A stretch of DNA of 64,000 nt from Agelaius tricolor (Eukaryota > Chordata > Aves > Passeriformes > Icteridae). Location: contig JALJCS010000001.1 of the NCBI GenBank assembly GCA_023055355.1, forward strand, positions 23,373,881-23,437,880, in the 5' to 3' direction. Made by a program: the position numbers and the translations under genes. Shown here one piece after another: positions 50,512 to 63,325 of this stretch. How positions within the stretch are numbered: position 1 is the stretch's first letter; each line of letters begins with the position of its first letter. Below the pieces are notes generated by a model. The model was given only the letters and a program-made list of their open reading frames with translations, was not told the DNA's origin and did not search any database.

Positions 50512-53500
50512 ATAATGAGTGCAATTTTTCAAAATACATGTTTTCAATGAAGTCTAAAATAACAAGAGAAAGGATATCCTCAACTATACGAGTAAAAAAT
50601 GATTTACCAGCTCAATTCTCTACACTGCTCAAATGTCAATAGCTATAAAGTATTTCAAATTTTGGAGAAATAAGTAAAATCTAGTTTATCAAAATAGCAA
50701 TGGTCTTAGAACAAAGCAAAATCTTAACTAGCCAAAGGTACAATAAAAGGGAGATATATTTAACCTCAATTTCATAATCATTATAGACAGTACAGACAAT
50801 TTGATAGCTATTTTCTTTATAAAAGCATCCCTAATTCTGCTCCTCTGTAGGGCAGTTTTGGATCAGTTCTTACACAACTTTCATGCTTTTCTTAAGCATG
50901 GAAGCTCTAGTTTGATACAATTCAATGAAACATTACACATACAATCCCTCATCATCAAACTTGTCTTTTCCCAGTACATCAACTACAGAGATTGGTGACC
51001 AATAATATTCATACACTAAACCAACAAAGACCTTTTCCAAAATACAATCTTTGAAAATGTACCTGCAGGAGAAGGATGTATGATTGCAGGCAGAGGTTTC
51101 AAAATTATTGCAGATGTGCAGTTTCTGCTCTGAAAGCTAAATGCATTCTACAACAACCTGTCTTCAATCTTCGTTCAGAACAAAGATGATGGAGGAAAAA
51201 CTTGAAAATTTTAAGCACATAGCATCCAGTGGATTGTTTATAATCCCACTTTCCACAAAGCTGTGCCTTCCTTTAGCTGAAATCTAAATGCTGGTTCCTC
51301 AAAAGAAGAATTGTGAGAGCCTCTAGTACACAGCTTTTATATTCAATCAAGTGCACCAGCCTATCATATTTAAGGACTTGCCTAGATGAAAACAGCTACT
51401 CATTAGCTGTGTTAGGTACAACAATTTACAATTCCAGCATGATGACTAAAGCACCCCAATCTCACAAGGTCTGATTGTGAGATCTCATTCCCAAGGATTT
51501 ATAAAGATATAAAAAAATGTAAATACTGAACACAAGATTACAAGAATCAAAGTTAAGCCAGCTACTAGAGCCATATTTTATGAAACCAATTCCAATAATG
51601 TCAATTGCCCAACTCTGATTTTGTGCATCCATATTTTTAAGCCATGTGCTGAAGAGAAACCAGTACAGCTTTATCTCCTGTCAGTTCTGGCCCAGGACTG
51701 CTGGGCTGCACACTATTCCTGGAAACAAAGTACAGCACAGTGTGCAGCATTATCTGGGAAGTATTTGGCTAACCATGGACTTCAGAAAGGTGTTCTGCAA
51801 GCAGTCAGTACATCAGCACTCAAAATCAGATAGTGGACTGGTTCTTACTTTGGGCCCTACTTTCAGAGGAGTAAAGCTATGTAAATAGTTTGCCATTTGT
51901 AAAAAAAAATAAAAAAATATATAGTAACATAGATGGAGACAGGCAACAGTGACACTGTGCACCCAGAGACTGCATTGCATTGCAGACAGAAATATCCCAG
52001 ACACCTTAAAAACAGTCATGTTGCCACTGAACATAAACAATTCTGAATGCAGAAAGGAATGGTGTAATTTCTATAAGCGGGAGAGGATCAAACAATATAA
52101 TTACACTTAAATCTCTTCAAATCAGCCTGGTTGCCACTTATGGCAGTGATGAAATCCAACAAATGGGTTATTTATTATGGCTTCAGTACTCTGGGTATTC
52201 AACATCTCTTTAAAAAAGCATTGTAGGCGCTGCAATGCTTCAACAATGGTTCTTGGCCCTTTCTTTAAAATGTGGCTGAACTTGACACTAGGAAGTCAAA
52301 GTCATTCCCATACCTTCAGAGTAGCCTGTCCTACTGAACTGCAGAATTGGTTGCAAGACTAGCATTTCCATAAGCTGTCTTTGCAAATAAATGTAGCATT
52401 TAGCCAGTGAGCTGCTGAGCAAGAGTCTCTCCCACACCAGAATATTTTGCACTGGAGACTGAGGAGTCTGAATGACAGCTGCCTTCACTGACACAGCACT
52501 CAAGTTGCTTCATTGCCCCTGTTTTTTAGCAGCCCCTTACAGCAGGGATGCCCAAAAGACTCTGTAAAAAGAATTAGCTTTTTTACAAGAGCTACTTTTC
52601 TGGATTCTCCTAAATCTGCTCATGCTTTTTCCAATGCTGCCTGTGGCAACCTTCCCAGCAGGCAATGCCTTAAAGATGAGTGCTTCCAAATTTCAAATAA
52701 TTACAAGCATCCAATGTGAATCTGGAGCAATTTCAGAGTCTTGTCTGAAGAGTTAGATTATTACCAGGAGAGCAGATACTGAAGTCTATATGCAGGTTTT
52801 GTAAGTGCTATTATTTAATGTCTCAATGAGCTATAAAACTCTGCTAAAGCAAATCCCCTGGCGGGGGTACAGTCTACCAAACAGAACAAGTATTTTTCAA
52901 GCAGTGACTGCCACCAATTGATTCACCATCACCTTGATTATTAAATAAACATCTGGGAAAGCCATCTGTATTTTTAAAAGACACTTTTGCCTGTCCATGG
53001 CTTGAGTTCATTCAGTTTTCTGCAAGTTTGCTATGAATGTGTAGGTTTCAGGTAAAGCTTGTTTCTTCAGTGACGAGCAGCACAATTCCTCTTCTAAATA
53101 ACATAACTGCCTTCATACATGAATACACTATTTAGAAAGCTGATGTACAACTTCAAATAGAAAAACAACAATTAAATTGTCACAGAAGATTTTTCAGGAG
53201 AGAGAAACAGAGTAAGCAAACTGAAAATATTCACTTAAACTGTGAATACTGTGTAGAGTGTTAGTTTTTAAAATGAAGACAGAGATGCCTGATGAAAAAC
53301 ACAACCCAGTCCAATACAACTATCGGTTTGGATTTATCTGTTACCTAAATTATAGAATACACTTTTGGACACCAAGCCTTTAAAGTCACATTTTAAATTT
53401 TTTCTGGGGACTCTTTTGCCACATACAAGGACGTTTTTGGAGCTCTCATTTTTGCGATCAGCCTTTCAATTTGTGCAAGACACTTGGTGAATTCCACCCA

Positions 53501-56500
53501 CATACAGATTTTAGTCTGCCCACTGATACGGCATTGAAATTAGGAACAAATGCATATATGGAACTCTTTTGGCATTCCAAACATTCTTCAATCCTACAAT
53601 TTCCCATGCATCTCCACTCTTACCATGCAACTTAGAAAAAACCAATTCATAGCTCAATCCAATGATAAGATTCCTGTTTAAGAGAATGTTCTTGTAAACA
53701 TCAAGATCTTAAGAACTTGGTAAGGCTAGATCTCAAGCTTCAATGGACCCTTTTGTTTGCAAGCTTTGACTTTAACCATCTTCAATGCAGTAAACTAGCA
53801 GCACTTTCCTTTTATTTCAATGTAAAAATGCACCTAAGAGTAAAAATAAAAATCTATGCAATTTGAAAGAGAAAATATGAAGACTTTCAAATGGTTCCAT
53901 ATCATATCTTTGACAAACAATTTCTTGTTACAGCAATAATAAGCGGAACTTGTGTATACATGAAGATACCTTTATCATTCTCTGACACTCGCTTAAGGAC
54001 CCTGGAATTTTAACACTTCATGCTTAGATAAAACACTTTGAATCCCTGTTGTGCTTCCTTCTGGAATGATTCAGCAGTATACCAACTTGCCTTTTGGTTT
54101 CCTCCATTATTAAAATAACCAAAGCTCCCGCTGTTTTGTGCCTGTGCTGGATGCCTCCACACAGAGGTTCCTGGTCAGTGCTGTAAGTGCTCTGTAGCAC
54201 CAATATGGCAAATGCACCAACATTCACATTACTTCACAGAAACAGTTCTCTATATACGTCTGATCACTTTAAGGAAAAGCCCTAAACATTTTATTTGGGA
54301 AGTATTTACTGCATAGCGCCACAGGGAGAAGTTAGGGCTTCTTGTACCCAGGAGAACGGTGGAAATCCACGGTGAAATACTGACACCATCAAAATGAGCA
54401 CAAAACCCTCACTGATTTCAAGGGAAGCAGAAATACACCTGGACTGACTCTGGACAGTCTGTATAATGCAGAATACAGTCCAATTTCAGTGTGCATTTTG
54501 TTAGATACACTTTCATCTCCAAGTAGAAGCTATTAGTAAGTCTCAAAGCTTCATCTGCACAGTTTTGCTTATTAGCTGGGAACTCAGGCTGGAGACCTGC
54601 ATAGTAAAATTAACCTCCAGTAAGACACCCACAAGGAGAAAGCTCTTCTGAGGACCACAGAGAAACACTTCACAATGCTAGCGGCCTCCAGCCTACAAAT
54701 TGAATTCATGACCTAATATGTTTTGTTGTTTCATTTCAGTTTAAATGCAGAACTTGTATTATATCAGAAAGCCTGAGGAAAGTTGTAATGATTCTAGGCA
54801 GTGACTCCTCCTCACCCCTGTAATCTCCTGGACAGAAAGAGAAGCAGCATGTTCAGCAGGCATCAGCCATTGGCAGTGTGTATGTAAATTGCACACAAGT
54901 CTGCCTGCTTGGGAGGCTTTAAAATAACAAATTGGTTCTGTTTCTCACATATCCAATCACTGGATCTTGGTGATACAGCTCAGCAAACACTTTTTTAAAA
55001 AGCGAAGTCTCATTTGTATTCTGTTAATATCTCCTAAAGCCCTTCAGAAGAAATATTACTTTAATTTTATACCTTCCCCAATTCTTCAAAAGCCTGTAGT
55101 AGCTCATGGAGAGTGGATGAAACCTAATGCCCATTAGTGGCAAACTCCCATAGGGGAAGTTCTCCCTCAGTCTTTGTCACATAAGACTCCTGCACTGCAG
55201 CGTGATCATCCAATTACTGTGAGATCTCCATCCTTACTGCAAACACAGCAAACAAGTTTATTAACAGCCATTACTCATTTTCTACAGAAGTTGTGAGCAG
55301 GCAGAGTGCTGCTTGCCAAATGTGAGCAGCAGTAATAGTTTATATCTACACAGAGCTCATATCAAATACAGTGAGCAATGGGCTTCACAGGTGAAAAGAC
55401 GTAGGTGGGTTTAGCTTGATTGTTAAAAAACCCAGCAATTTCAAATTACAGTGACAATGGAGTCATTAGACAAATAAATTCCCAATAATTATGTAATTTA
55501 GATCCAAGAAGGATTAGGGTGCCTTATTACTCACTTCCTTTTACACTCCAGAGTAACAGATTTCTTTTTCTCTATTGAAGAGATTTAAGGAGCCTTTCAA
55601 AGCTTTGATGAAACCAGCAAATTGAACTGTACAGTACAGCAGGTAACTGCAGTATGCACTAATTTAGCTGACATTGAAAGCATTTAAATCTTCTGTCTTC
55701 ATCAGTGAGAGAGAGAATGGCTAACAAGTCCAAAACTTTCATATATTCAGGTGACATCTTAGCTGGAAACATCACAGATCAACATTCAGCTTTAAGCATC
55801 ACCACGGTTAACAAAAAATACAGTAAATCAGGGAGACTTATTTTTAAACTTTAAAACAAGTTATTCCACAATTAAAGATATGCACTAATTCTGCAACTAA
55901 ATAGCCAAGTTTTTGGCAAGAAGTTGAAGTTATTCAGATAACATTCAGATATTGGTAAGCAGGTGCAATATTTAACTAACTATAATGTTAGTTATAGCTC
56001 CACAGCCTAAGGAGAGCTTTCCTTGACTCCAGCTGTCTGTGCACACTGTGATTGTGGATTTAACACCAAATCATTCTGCTTAGGAATACCACAGGAGTTG
56101 TAGAGGGCAAGAACATACAGGGAGACCTGCCTTACATTCAACTTTATGTATCAAGAGAAGGAAGAAAGCACTTTCCCTCCCAAGATTCACACTCAGCATC
56201 CTCAAAGACCATGTTAAATCTTCTCAAGAATAAAAACTTAATATTCTTTAAGTGTTTTAAAGCACATCACCTACCTCTCTAGGCACAAAAGCTTTCCATG
56301 ACACAACTGGTCTTCTGCATGTTATTTTTACTACTGATTTGGGATCTGATCCAGTACACTTGTACAGACAGGACAAGAAACCTAATCCTATGACTTCACA
56401 GTGTTGAAGTCTGTTAAAGTATGTGGGCTTCTGCACATTTTGGCAATAATCTTAATTTCAATAAAATTCTCCTTTACTCATGAGCACTAGGCTATTGCAA

Positions 56501-59029
56501 CACTATGGGCATAACTGTATTTAGTCCAAATACCCTTTTAAATAATCTTTTTTATATTTAAGATATCACCTCCAAAACACAGTAGGGAAAATATGCATTT
56601 TGACTTTGGAATAGAAATGTTGCAGCATTAATATTTTTAAGTCTAAAACCAGTGAGAACCTAGGTAAAAGACATTTATTCTACCTGATACACTGTCTACA
56701 ACATACTGGACAACCTCCTTCTTTGAAAATATCAAAGGGTAAAAATGTACCAGAAGACACAATCCTCAACTCTAGAGGAAAGGGAAACATGCATAAGCAT
56801 GTCCTTCCTTTTCTTGTCTCTCCATCCCAGCTGCTCAGTACTTCCCATCACGAACACGGAGTAGAGTGCTTTCAAAAACATAGCTGTCTAGAATTGTAGG
56901 ACAAATACAAAACAAACCACCTGGAAAATACCTCATCCTCTTAAAGCTGACTGGTAGGCCTCCCACAGCACTGAAAATTAGATTCTGTGGTCATAGTACA
57001 AGTAGGCTTGTCCTGGCTCTAATCCCCAGACTGACCCTGTCCCCAGGCACAGAACCTCAGAGGAAGTCTTCCTACAGCTTTGGAAAGCAGCTGCTGCAAC
57101 CCCTTCCACAGCAGGGTGGGCAACAGGTGTGAGCCACAGATCTGGATGTGCCATTCCAATTTCTACAGGCTTTGGGTGATTCATGCTGAATCCCTCCTTC
57201 CATCTGCCATGGAGATGTGGAGTTTCTTTTCACTGCCTCTTTCTCCTTCCCTCATGCAAATTTTTCAAGGCTTGATAACTTAACTACTCCTGAGGATACC
57301 TGCAATGTAAAGAAGTTTAACCTATCATCCTTCCTTTCTGCCCTACAATTACCTCCAAATGACAGGTTGCACAACAGCAATTTGCTGTTATTACTAACAT
57401 GTAATCAGAGAACTAAACTCATAGGAAGGAAGAGTTTAGGGAGCAAAATCTGCTATCTCCTATTTCAGACCATCCATCAGCCTATCCAGAAACACCACAA
57501 CAAAAGAGCACTACAAGACCCAAACAGAAAGAGTGAACCTTTCACCATTTGTTAGAGTACAAGCCCCTAAACACACAAAGGCACATTACTCTGAGCCCAG
57601 AGGCAAGGATGTCATCCTGACTACACAGATCTGCAGCACAGCTACAGTTGCTATTGTTACACACAATTATGTTTGTGTTAACTTGTGCCAAACATTGGCT
57701 ATTTGGGAATTTAAGGAGGCAAGCTTTCCAAGTCAAGCCCTGACAGAAACTCCAATTCTGATCTTATTTAAATTACTTTAATGGTATTTAACAAAGCCTT
57801 TCAGCATCTTTTTTGTTTTGATATACTTAACAAGCTAATTCCCAAGATTATTTATTGCACTACTAAAAATCAGAAGCCCAAGACCAGAAAGTACATGTCA
57901 AACTGGTTGAGACAATAAGAAGCATAGATGAAAAAGCACTCAAGTAATTACTTTACCTCTACAGGTCAGGAAGTCCATTTTCCTTTCTTAAATATCTATT
58001 TCAGTCCTCACCATAAACTAATAGGCAATTGAACAACACTATCAGGAGTTTAAGCCAGAAATAAAAGACAGTTTTTGCAGCCTATTCATCATTCTGGAAT
58101 TACTGCATGTGGTCACAGTGATCTCTTGTGTTCACACTCACACATAAGTGTCAGACTTGCCTTTTCCCAGAAAAATCCAAGAAAACCCAGGGAAAAAACC
58201 CTGGCAATGTCCTTTTTGACAGACATACAAGGAATTGTTTCCAGAAGGAGGAAAGTTTCAGGATCAATGGTAAAAGTAGGCAAAAAGTACCAGGATGAGG
58301 AAGAAACAAAAGCAAATACATTTACATTTTTATCTGTAGATCTATTTTTATATGACATTATTATAGCCCAGAAAGTGATAAGACCACAGCAGACTGTAAT
58401 CCATAATTTGAAGCAATTCACTGAGACCTTGCACAAAGACCACTTTTTTTCAGGTCATATGAATAATCTTAAGCAGTAACAAGGCCAGTAAACTAAACTA
58501 AATGGCAGACAATTTCAATGGCAAATCATAACCCAGATGCCATTTTTGGATGTTACTAAAACATCACTGACATAAATTTAACTTGCTTGTATAGAACTGT
58601 GTGTGTCTATACATGCCAAATACAGCCCTCCTAGTCCACCCCTTAGGCATGCAAGAAAATCAGGGGCTGCCTAATGTCAGGCTCTTGTCTGTCAAGAATC
58701 AGGATGTTAAACACAGAGTAGAATCTAAAACCTAAAGCATGGTAGTTGAAAATGACCTGATCTTTATCACTGCATTTTTTATTTTCCTCTGGCAGCATTC
58801 TTCAACTTCATTTTCTTTAATCTAGAGGAAATACTGTTTACAGTGAAATCTATGTTTCATATGCTACTTCTGCCTGCCTTCTTGAAAAGCCTCTACTCTT
58901 GCTGAGACTAACCTATATTAAACATGCATCAAGTTTTAGCATACTTCATCCCCAACACATTTGTCTCCAAACTATTTTGGGATATTTGAGAATGACAAGA
59001 TTTCAAGGTGGAAAGACAGAAGAAGTAAT

Positions 59030-59465
59030 GGAATCACAGAATTGTTGGGGTTGTAAGGGGCCTTTAAAAATAATCTAGTTGCAATGCCCCTGACACATGT
59101 AAGAACAACTCTCACTAGATCAGGCTGATCAGGACTCCATCCAACCTGGCCTTGAACACTTCCAGGGACAGGGCATCCACAGCTTCTCTGGGCAACATAT
59201 TCCAATGCCTCACCACCATCTCACTAAAGAATTGCTTATTACAATCTAATCTAAACCCCTCCTCTTTCACTTTAAAACCATTTCCCCTTGCCTATCACTA
59301 CCTGCCTGCATAAAAAGGTCACTCTCCCTCTTTTTAATAAGCCCCCTTTAGGTACTGGAAGGTTGCAATGAGGTTTCCCTGGAGCTTTTGCTTCTCCAGG
59401 GTGAACCCAACTCTCTCAAACCATCTGCATAGGCAAGGTGCTCCAGCCCTGGAACATCATCAAGG
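59030..59465 (-). mobile_element. CR1 LINE 3' end
   Basis: Reverse-oriented CR1: GGAATCACAGAATTGTTGGG at the left (tail), then ATCCAACCTGGCCTTGAAC, CTTCCAGGGACAGGGCATCC and TATTCCAATGCCTCACCA. At the right end, GGTGCTCCAGCCCTGGAACATC belongs to the CR1 body. It is the longest and clearest CR1 in the 15.6-kb intron. Confidence 0.93.
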
Positions 59466-62400
59466 TGTTGTGCTTCTGCATATTTCAAATCAGTCTGTGA
59501 CTAGAAATAACTGTGGGGTTTATGTCATGCTGCTCCCACAGCATGGCAAAACATATCTAACTAATGTGTCCAACATTTTTGTTGCAGAGTCATACCCTGT
59601 AACAGTATGAAAAAAATAAAAAATGGAAGCATGATTATTTTTCCATGAACAACAGCCAACTGTTGTCCTAATTTACAAACTGACAAGTTCCTCTATGGAA
59701 TACATTGCCAAGATAATTTACCAATATGTCAAATTTTATATAGGATTTAGTTATATACTATCTTTTGTTTCTGTAGTTTCCAAACCATTACTCCTCCACT
59801 AGGATATTTTTCCATATTTCAATTTGTAAGTTTCAGCAGTAACACAACTACTTCTAGTTGCAGTACACAATTCATTCCCACCACCTGAGAAATTGTATGG
59901 CAAGCATCAGCCTTGACTAATTCTTTTAAGGCACAAGTTTCCAACAACATTGGTTCTTCTCCCACAATTCATTACCTTGCTTTTAACCCTGATAACAAAA
60001 ACTAAGTTTTAATTCATCATGGCTTAAGGTAAAGCAGACATTAAAAACTAAGACTGCATGCCACTGAACTGTTATCCTCTCTGGAAATCAGGAGCTCAGA
60101 GACTCCTTTTCACAGCTATAATAAAGCTTTGAATAGCAGTGTATTTATCATGCATTTATTACCTATGCAGCTGCATATTTAGCTAGCTAATGATATCCAG
60201 GTGAAATGAAACCAGAGTAACACATTCAACACCTGTATTTGTCTTGAGGCAGCAAACAAGACTGATAATTTTTTGACTCTAGAGATTGTCCTGATTAAAT
60301 GTGAATTAGGGAGAACCTATCATAGGCTTGATAACTTTTTTAATTAAAGTCTTTTATTTTAGGTTTGAGTGAACACTATTTGGTTTATTGTTTAGTACCA
60401 TAGAGAGGCAGACTACTTGATTTGGTTTTTTAACACCTGCTTTGCTTTTCAGCTCTAGAGAAACTTTAGACACCTTTAGACACACTGTGGTATCTTTCTT
60501 ACCTTCCTGACTGAAAGCTCTTCCACGTGCTGTATCACAGTGAATTATGTCAGCATGTACTGACTAGAAGTGACACAGGTCTGGACAGATGGCATCAAAA
60601 GCTTTGTTGTTATGCACAAAGGACACCAGGTGGTGGTGCAAGGCTCCTTAGTAGCATATTTGTGACATTCACGTTGTCTCTCTCTCCAGGCTACCTTCTC
60701 TCCTTCAAAATGTGCACTGCTAAAAGCTTTGAGACAAAAATTGTAATACTGGGCTTGGAAAGTCCAGCCTACATGTTCCTGACAGTATTCTCAAGTGGAT
60801 ACCAGCAAGAAGGGGAAGAGTAAGCCAAGCATGCACAAGCACTTTTTCCTGAGCAGTGTCCCTGATGCCAGACAGAAGGTAAGAGTGGTCAAACTCCAAG
60901 TCATTTGGATTATTCCAATCCACTCCATGTCCCAGCCTGGCCCTAAGAAGTCTTTAATAAGCTTTACCAGACTACTATTTAATGAAAACAGTCTGGTAGA
61001 AATCTCACACTGCCAGATTAAAACAGACATGGCATTCTTAATATTTAAATTTGACACACTCTGATAAAGTTGTCAGGAACATTTCTGTTAAAGTCTTGTA
61101 TTTACAAACTATCAAAATGCATTTAGAACTTTAGGGAAACAGTGTCATGGTTAACAAGGTTTCACAACGTAAGCCATTTACTTTCCCCTTTTTTCATAGT
61201 TTTATGCTAAACTCATAATTTGCAAACTTTTGTCCTTTTCAGTCATACAGTTCAGAAACAAGGGCTATTCCTACTTCTAACACAACACTCCTATACAAGA
61301 TACTGATGCACCACATCAGACTGCAAAGCCTCTGGGTGGAGTGTTTGAAGAGTTTAACTGTAAAGGCATAAGGACATCATCATTCAGGGCATTCACAAAG
61401 CTCCTTATTTATTTGAGAATGTCCCATAACACAGCAGCCACAGAAAAATCTACTACTAAAGAACTTTGAGGGCAAGAAATCAAGCCAGGTATATATTAAC
61501 TGACGTTTTTCAACATGCAAAGCAAACAAATTCAATCTGTGAAATAATTTTATTACTTATGGCAATGAATTCTTGATAGAAATTAAATAATCTGGCAAAA
61601 GATTAATATCAGCACCTGACACTTATTCCTTCTGTAAAGAAAGGCTTTCTACTTAGATATTAGTTTCAATTTTTGTACAAGAGTAATGAATATCTTAAGG
61701 AATGTCCAGTTTTTTTACTGTGATACACCACACACATTTGCAGGTGCAGAGCACCTTTTCATGGCTGTTATAACTACCTGGCACAGTATTAGGATTTGTG
61801 CTGAAATTCACTTGGCACCTCCAGTGCAACACACAGATTCCCTGGAATAAGAACTGACAAAGGGGAAAAATTGCTGCTGTTTGCAACTCTGCCTACAAGT
61901 GCCAGGAGGCCAAGAAATGCTGTTCTCATGAGAGTGCCTGGTAAAAATGACAGATTTCTATATTAACTCTGTAGGTCATAAGTTCAGTGCAAACTCTGAA
62001 AGAGCATTTAAACCAAAGCAGTTGTTAGTAGCTGAAATAATTTTTAATAATTCATCTGTTTTCTGCACTCTTCCTGCTGCATTTCTTTGAATACTTCAGA
62101 TCTACACATGCCAACTATTATAAACTATAAAGCCTTCTTGTTACAACTAGCTTCAAGCTGAAAACAAAATTAAAATCTCATCCAATAAAACTCTGATAAC
62201 AGCAGGCCCACTGTTTTAATGACTAAAATTAAAAGCTTTATTCATATTGCAGAGCAGTCAGAGACAAGATGGAGTAAGCACTGTTCTGACAGGCTCTGCA
62301 CTAACACAACAGGAGAGAAGCCTCTGCACTAAAAGACAGACAAGTCTAAATCATTAGGGGATTGTTTTTAGAAGTATGGGGCACAGAGCCCCAGAGCCTG

Positions 62401-63096
62401 AAGGAATATTGGCTAGTGCAGAGGAAAATAAGGGAGGAGAGAAGTCAAGTGAATCCACTCTTACACAGAAGGTAAACATTAAGCAGAATCCACCTAGGAG
62501 ACAGTTTTTGGTGAAAATATTTCAGTGAACACTGATTTAAAGCAAACATAAGATAAAAAATTCATAGGTTTCTGAAAAAAATATTGTGCTGGAACTCCTG
62601 TAAAAGCAAAGCAGATCCAGAAATCCATCCTACTTTATAAACAAGTATAATTTTCATGGTACTTTTAATATATTCAAGACTTCCTCTACCATATGACTCT
62701 ACATGTTAAAATATTATAACTACAGCTTTCCTCATGTGATTAACCAAGCATTTATTTTCAGTCTTTGGAAGGATGGAGTTTAAATGCAGACTGAAAAAAA
62801 AATCATTTAATAGATAACTGGAAAAAAATTACTATATTAACGAGATAGGCTGAGTCTAACTCTAGTAATTAAAAGGATGAAAATGCTGAAATGGGTACTT
62901 GCCCTTATCCCTCCACAGTGTGAAAAAAGTAACCATCAAGTTGAAGTCCATTTAAAAAGCACTAAAGATGAAAAATAGGGATGAGAGAAAAAGCACAAGG
63001 ACAGGAAAGCAAACACATATGTGAGTCTGAACATGCATGCTCTTACTGACTGCCATGTATCAGTAACAAACTGCCTGAAAAGCAGCAATGACTAAC

Positions 63097-63247
63097 CTCC
63101 ACATTTTAGTGAAACTGTGCATCAGGCTCACACAGCAAGGCAGAGCTGGAGGCTTGAGTCCATCCATTTGAAGGAGAAGGCCAGGAACACCATACAGAAC
63201 CAGATATTTCACATAAAAAAAAAGTACTTGAGCTAACGCCAGGCCAC
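63097..63247 (-). CDS. HHAT: HHAT internal coding exon, residues ~286-336
   Basis: Coding exon of Hedgehog acyltransferase, the ER-membrane MBOAT enzyme that attaches palmitate to the N-terminal Cys of Hedgehog proteins. Read on the minus strand it begins GLALAQVLFFYVKYLVLYG, a hydrophobic membrane segment, continues through a DGLKPPALP loop, and ends SFTKMWR. This matches the vertebrate HHAT segment around human residues 286-336. The acceptor is a T-rich tract ending CTTTTAG at 63248-63249. The donor is GGAG/GTTAGT with GT at 63096-63095. The exon starts with two bases of a split Gly codon and ends with two bases of a split Arg codon. It contains the Cys pair in PCCVS; the second Cys aligns with the heme-coordinating Cys324 known from human HHAT structures. 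The open frame runs on upstream of the acceptor by chance. The acceptor region is tandemly duplicated, described separately. Confidence 0.95.
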
Positions 63248-63325
63248 CTAAAAGAAAAAAAAACAACAAAGCATACAGTAAAGGCCACCTAAAAGAAAAA
63301 AAACAACAAATTTGCATACAGTAAA
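63241..63325 (-). repeat. Tandem duplication of the HHAT splice-acceptor region (period ~41 bp)
   Basis: Two adjacent near-identical copies, about 63241-63281 and 63282-63325, each containing AGGCCACCTAAAAG followed by an A-run, CAACAAA and GCATACAGTAA. On the minus strand each copy is a T-rich tract ending CTTTTAG/GTGGCC, a usable 3' splice site. The copies differ by one A in the run and a TTT insertion. The proximal copy (AG at 63248-63249) is in the correct phase for HHAT. Using the distal AG (63289-63290) would add 41 nt and meet an in-frame TAG at the proximal acceptor. Confidence 0.9.

Larger units (their letters stand above)
47461..63096 (-). other. HHAT: HHAT 15.6-kb intron
   Basis: Intron between the 63-kb exon (donor GTTAGT at 63096) and the microexon (acceptor TTGCAG at 47461). 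Apart from a CR1 at 59.0-59.5 kb and a short tandem duplication at 50.46-50.51 kb, I see AT-rich sequence with no recognisable gene. The open frames here (the longest, 134-144 codons, near 48.7 and 58.1 kb) lack recognisable motifs and I treat them as chance. Confidence 0.88.

Noticed and set aside
51459..51483. 9-bp stem with a 7-nt loop (ATCTCACAA / TTGTGAGAT).
   Set aside because: Stems this short occur many times by chance in 64 kb and there is no flanking signal.
60527..60823. 98-codon plus-strand frame with an internal CTCTCTCTCCAG acceptor-like tract.
   Set aside because: No partner donor, no homology, and antisense to HHAT; more likely chance.
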